This document shows, one piece after another, positions 61,777-64,000 of a DNA stretch of 64,000 bases (position 1 is the stretch's first letter; every line of letters begins with the position of its first letter). Both the position numbers and the translations under genes were made by a program. Where the stretch lies: NCBI RefSeq assembly GCF_007830065.1, contig NZ_VLKK01000005.1, positions 182,866 through 246,865 on the forward strand. Direction: 5' to 3'. Source of the DNA: Sphingobium wenxiniae (lineage in GTDB: Bacteria > Pseudomonadota > Alphaproteobacteria > Sphingomonadales > Sphingomonadaceae). The notes below the pieces were generated by a model, which was not told the DNA's origin, did no database searches, and worked only from the letters and a program-made list of their open reading frames with translations.

Positions 61777-62016
61777 TCAGGACTTTCCCTGGGCGCCTTC
61801 ATGATCCGATCGGGTTCCGGTATCCGGCTGAAGCTTGTCCTTCTTGGTGACGGATGTCGGTTCGGGGTCGGCGCCCGTGGCGGTTTTTTCCTCATCGCGC
61901 GATCCTACGTCCCTAGCGATGTTGCCTCCGCCGGTTCCGCCCTGTCCGGGGGTTTCCGGAACGTCGCGCAATTGGCTGTCATCCTGCGTGCGGCTGTCAC
62001 GGTTCTGGTCGGTCAT
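61777..62016 (-). CDS. Small disordered stress-type protein
   Basis: 79 residues, AGGAGAGC ribosome site. Very polar, Asp/Gly/Glu/Thr/Lys-rich with no hydrophobic core ('MTDQNRDSRTQDDSQLRD...', 'EEKTATGADPEPTS'). Resembles the small hydrophilic proteins of the general stress regulon in alphaproteobacteria, but no family is recognisable. 83 bases after the next minus-strand gene, so probably in the same transcript as the hemerythrin-like gene. Confidence 0.55.
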   Translation of the reverse strand: MTDQNRDSRTQDDSQLRDVPETPGQGGTGGGNIARDVGSRDEEKTATGADPEPTSVTKKDKLQPDTGTRSDHEGAQGKS

Positions 62017-62099
62017 TTTTGCTCTCCTTGCCTGGCCGCATCGCTATTGCGGCAGCGTCGCCATGTTTTCCTCTCTGCCGCCGATCAGGGGAGGGGCGC

Positions 62100-62360
62100 C
62101 TATGCGTCGTCCCGCCTCACTTTTTCGCCTGCTCCCTCCTGACCCGCGCGGCTGTCATTTTCCTCGCCGTGGCGAGTCATCGTCTTGGGATCGTAGTTGG
62201 AGGGGACGGCGCCCCCGCTGAGCGGGTCGCGCGCCGGTTCCCGATCGAGTGTATCGCTCGGCTGCCGGGCCGCGCCCTCCGGCTGGTTTTCCGTGGATAT
62301 GTTAGGATCGCGGGTCCGCTTGGTCGGGCGCGGCCGGTCGTCGCGCTGATCGTCGTTCAT
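62100..62360 (-). CDS. Small disordered stress-type protein
   Basis: 86 residues with AGGAGTATCCCG upstream. Arg/Asp/Pro/Glu-rich, predicted disordered ('MNDDQRDDRPRPTKRTRDPN', 'NYDPKTMTRHGEENDSRAGQEG'). No domain recognised. Begins 26 bases after the hemerythrin-like stop codon, so likely second gene of a three-gene minus-strand stress unit. Confidence 0.55.
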   Translation of the reverse strand: MNDDQRDDRPRPTKRTRDPNISTENQPEGAARQPSDTLDREPARDPLSGGAVPSNYDPKTMTRHGEENDSRAGQEGAGEKVRRDDA

Positions 62361-62386
62361 CGGGATACTCCTTATTCAAGGGGGCG

Positions 62387-62953
62387 TCAGGCCAGCTTCA
62401 ACCCTTCCCGATTCATCCTTCGGGTCAGCCGGTTGGCGGCCTGATGATCCAGTGCCTGCCTGAGCCGGGGGAAAAGCTCATCCTCCTCCCGCCGCATATG
62501 GCTTTCGATGTCGGTGCGAAAGGCGGCCAGCCTGGTCTGAAAAGCCGCATCGTCCTTCACCAGATCGGTCAGGTCATAGAGATATTGCTTAACATAGCCG
62601 TGATCGCCGTTCAGCGCGTCGGCTTCCGCCTCCATGCCCGCATCCCGCATGGCGGGATAGATGGCATTCTCTTCTTCCAGCGCATGTTTGCCCAATGCAT
62701 GCTTGAGCTGCATCAGCAGGAGTGTGCGCTTGCCTTCCGCGTCTGCTGGTACGTCCCGCAGCTTGTCGAAGAGGGCGAGCGCCATATCGTGCTCGGCCGC
62801 GAGCGCCTTGTCCCACTCGCCTGCCAGCGCGGTGGGCGCCTGCACCGCCAGTTTTCGGCCGACTATGCCCAGAAATGCAAGACCGGCGCCGATGCCCGCG
62901 CCGACCAGCATGGCGCCGCTGTTGGAATGGGATGGATGAGCATGTGTCGCCAC
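62387..62953 (-). CDS. Hemerythrin HHE-domain protein
   Basis: 188 residues from GTG 62953, which is preceded by AGGAGGGAAAATC; the ATG at 62983 overlaps the promoter -10 and can be excluded if that promoter is used. An N-terminal hydrophobic segment ('GAMLVGAGIGAGLAFLGIVGRKL', about 13-35) may anchor it. The HHE domain follows: 'LAAEHDMALALFDKLRDV', 'LKHALGKHALEEENAIYPAMRDAG', 'LNGDHGYVKQYLYDLTDLV', 'DIESHMRREEDELFPRLRQAL', supplying the His/Glu ligands of a non-heme di-iron site. Such proteins sense or bind O2, NO or metals. Placed under an EcfG-type promoter. Confidence 0.82.
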   Translation of the reverse strand: MATHAHPSHSNSGAMLVGAGIGAGLAFLGIVGRKLAVQAPTALAGEWDKALAAEHDMALALFDKLRDVPADAEGKRTLLLMQLKHALGKHALEEENAIYPAMRDAGMEAEADALNGDHGYVKQYLYDLTDLVKDDAAFQTRLAAFRTDIESHMRREEDELFPRLRQALDHQAANRLTRRMNREGLKLA

Positions 62954-62983
62954 GATTTTCCCTCCTATGGGTTGGCCTTTCAT

Positions 62984-63008
62984 AACGAGGGGTCGAGGCG
63001 GACGTTCC
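62984..63008 (-). promoter_or_regulatory. EcfG (general stress sigma factor) promoter of the hemerythrin unit
   Basis: On the minus strand GGAAC (63008-63004), 16-base spacer, CGTT (62987-62984), an exact match to the alphaproteobacterial EcfG promoter pattern GGAAC-N16/17-CGTT. Transcription would start near 62976, downstream of the ATG at 62983, supporting the GTG start at 62953. Confidence 0.8.
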
Positions 63009-63086
63009 CGCCGCAGCCGCAAGACGTATCGGGCATTCACTCATGTTATCGGGAAGGCGCTTTGGCGCATCTTTCGCAAGGGCGAA

Positions 63087-63112
63087 GGAACGGCACGAGC
63101 CATGAGCCGGTT
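63087..63112 (+). promoter_or_regulatory. EcfG-type promoter of the small protein at 63145
   Basis: GGAAC (63087-63091), 17-base spacer, GGTT (63109-63112), one mismatch to the CGTT -10. It faces away from the hemerythrin promoter about 80 bases to the left, giving two divergent stress promoters. Confidence 0.6.
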
Positions 63113-63144
63113 GCGACTTTAGTTACACCAAACGGAGATGGATC

Positions 63145-63390
63145 ATGAAGCGGAAGGCAGGCGAACATGTTCCCGAAAAGACGCAGACCCCGCGCGGGCC
63201 GCTGGGCGACGCCCTGCCGGGACGGGAAGAGGAAGACCCCCGGACGCCGGGCGGCCAGAAGCCCGAACCCGTATCCAAACGGCCCGTTGTGGGTAGCGTC
63301 ACGCCGGACGATTATCCCTTGTCGGATCGGCGGGATTCGCGCCCGGACGGAAAGGGCATGGACCGTCCGCGGGATGGAAAGCGAAGCTGA
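63145..63390 (+). CDS. Small disordered stress-type protein
   Basis: 81 residues, GGAGATGGATC upstream. Polar and Pro/Arg/Asp-rich ('MKRKAGEHVPEKTQTPRGPLGD', 'SVTPDDYPLSDRRDSRPDGKG'), no domain recognised, predicted disordered. Preceded by an EcfG-type promoter, it is the plus-strand partner of the minus-strand stress unit. Confidence 0.55.
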   Translation: MKRKAGEHVPEKTQTPRGPLGDALPGREEEDPRTPGGQKPEPVSKRPVVGSVTPDDYPLSDRRDSRPDGKGMDRPRDGKRS

Positions 63391-63436
63391 ACCGATCGTC
63401 GCGGAGGCGGATGCCCCGTGAACGCTCAGGAAGGGT

Positions 63437-63598
63437 TTATTGGCGTTGAAGCATCAGCGCCTTTGCCTGATACCGCACGGCCAGTTCGGCATGAACCGCG
63501 ACCGCGCTCTGGTCTTCGCCTCGCAATCGCGCAGCCGCCGCCTTCCGATTCTCTTCCTGGGCCCGACGCGCGAAATAGAAAGCATCCTGCGGACTCAT
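63437..63598 (-). CDS. Small helical protein, function unknown
   Basis: 53 residues, a very short frame: 'MSPQDAFYFARRAQEENRKA' then 'LRGEDQSAVAVHAELAVRYQAKALMLQRQ'. AGGAAGAGAG lies 8-10 bases before the ATG. Predicted to be two amphipathic helices. The 'DAFYFARRAQEE' start resembles 'PQECLERARMHERLA' of the protein at 50293, so both may belong to one small-protein family found scattered in sphingomonads. Function unknown. It lies between a stress-protein gene and the IS element. Confidence 0.5.
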   Translation of the reverse strand: MSPQDAFYFARRAQEENRKAAAARLRGEDQSAVAVHAELAVRYQAKALMLQRQ

Positions 63599-63653
63599 CA
63601 CATCTCTCTTCCTATGTTTTTTCTCTTCTTATGTTCTCTGGGAAACATAGCTT

Positions 63654-64000
63654 TGAACCGCCCCGGGTTTGTCGGAGGCCATTTGGTTTAAGTTACGCAG
63701 CCATGGGTTGGTCGTCCAGCATGGCATAATATCGTTCTTCGGCTTCGGCGGGCGGGATATTGCCGTTGGGCTCCAGCAGTCGTCGGTTGTTGAACCAGTC
63801 GACCCATTCCAGCGTGGCATATTCGACCGCTTCGAACGACCGCCATGGGCCTCGCCGGTGGATCACCTCGGCCTTGTAAAGGCCATTGATTGTCTCGGCC
63901 AAAGCGTTGTCATAGCTGTCGCCGACACTGCCAACCGACGGTTCGATACCGGCTTCGGCAAGGCGCTCGGAGTATCTGATCGAGACATATTGGCTGCCGC
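63654..64000. mobile_element. IS3-family insertion element, partial (left end visible)
   Basis: The terminus begins TGAACCGCCCCGGGTTTGTC at 63654, a type of inverted repeat common to sphingomonad IS3 elements, followed by GGAGGCC and then the 3' end of the transposase gene on the minus strand. The other end lies outside the window, so intactness cannot be judged. Confidence 0.8.
63693..64000 (-). CDS. IS3-family transposase OrfB, C-terminal part (truncated by window)
   Basis: About 102 residues reading in from the window edge: 'RYSERLAEAGIEPSVGSVGDSYDNALAETINGLYKAEVI', then 'WRSFEAVEYATLEWVDWFNNRRLLEPNGNIPPAEAEERYYAMLDDQPMAA'. This is the C-terminal integrase-core region of IS3-type OrfB; the D of 'GDSYDNA' and the E of 'AETIN' belong to the DDE site. 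The stop TAA is 39 bases inside the element end. Confidence 0.92.
   Translation of the reverse strand, partial: GSQYVSIRYSERLAEAGIEPSVGSVGDSYDNALAETINGLYKAEVIHRRGPWRSFEAVEYATLEWVDWFNNRRLLEPNGNIPPAEAEERYYAMLDDQPMAA

Noticed and set aside
1..64000. CRISPR array or toxin-antitoxin/defence system
   Set aside because: No spaced direct repeats of CRISPR form and no nuclease, methylase or toxin-like gene pair was found on either strand.

Overview
The window is a high-GC chromosomal segment of an alphaproteobacterium, most likely a member of the Sphingomonadaceae (Sphingobium/Novosphingobium/Sphingomonas type). Evidence: paired TonB-dependent receptors and Rieske oxygenases in a catabolic cluster, an L_180-type NAD-glutamate dehydrogenase, promoters of the alphaproteobacterial general stress sigma factor EcfG (GGAAC-N16/17-CGTT), and an IS3-family element at the right edge. 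Species cannot be fixed from the sequence alone.

Layout. (1) 1-5.2 kb, housekeeping: end of tamB, an outer-membrane barrel protein, pyrF with a LapA-like membrane protein, an EF-hand secreted protein, purB. (2) 5.3-27.8 kb, an accessory catabolic cluster, mostly on the minus strand: short-chain reductase, SnoaL-like protein, old yellow enzyme, a 3-ketosteroid-dehydrogenase-like flavoprotein, two Rieske oxygenase alpha subunits with a [2Fe-2S] ferredoxin, two MFS carriers, two TonB-dependent receptors, a free-standing lipoyl domain, enoyl-CoA hydratase, a double acyl-CoA dehydrogenase, an acid-CoA ligase, and TetR and LysR regulators. The set fits uptake and ring/side-chain oxidation of a hydrophobic polycyclic or aromatic compound; a steroid or terpenoid is my best guess, but the substrate is unproven. 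(3) 27.9-30.6 kb: a sugar-isomerase-like exported protein, a frameshifted sugar MFS gene, and a probably truncated cupin gene ending against tRNA-Gln(UUG), a plausible boundary of inserted DNA. (4) 30.7-35.1 kb: MarR regulator, small lipoprotein, enoyl-CoA hydratase, SBF-type transporter, glutathione-dependent formaldehyde dehydrogenase, VOC protein. (5) 35.2-38.5 kb: a PepSY / DUF2271 / DUF4198 / ApbE operon, probably an extracytoplasmic flavin electron-transfer module; the DUF2271 protein carries a flavinylation-type motif. (6) 38.6-50.1 kb: NAD-glutamate dehydrogenase, a PAS protein, tRNA-Thr(CGU) and the stationary-phase operon prkA-yeaH-ycgB.

(7) 50.6-61.6 kb is a complete assimilatory nitrate/nitrite block: nasT-nasS, nitrate/nitrite transporter, outer-membrane channel, nirB, nirD, nasA, cobA. 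The most informative non-coding signal lies here. The untranslated leaders of the transporter and of nirB each hold two hairpins with six-base loops having A at position 1 and G at position 4 (the ANTAR-protein target pattern). In each leader the second hairpin shares bases with the 5' arm of an intrinsic terminator just upstream of the start codon. This predicts that NasT antiterminates both transcripts and that NasS with nitrate/nitrite controls NasT.

(8) 61.7-63.6 kb is a stress locus: a hemerythrin-like protein and several small, very polar, probably disordered proteins, with two divergent EcfG-type promoters. The window ends inside an IS3-family element whose terminus and 3' transposase end are visible.
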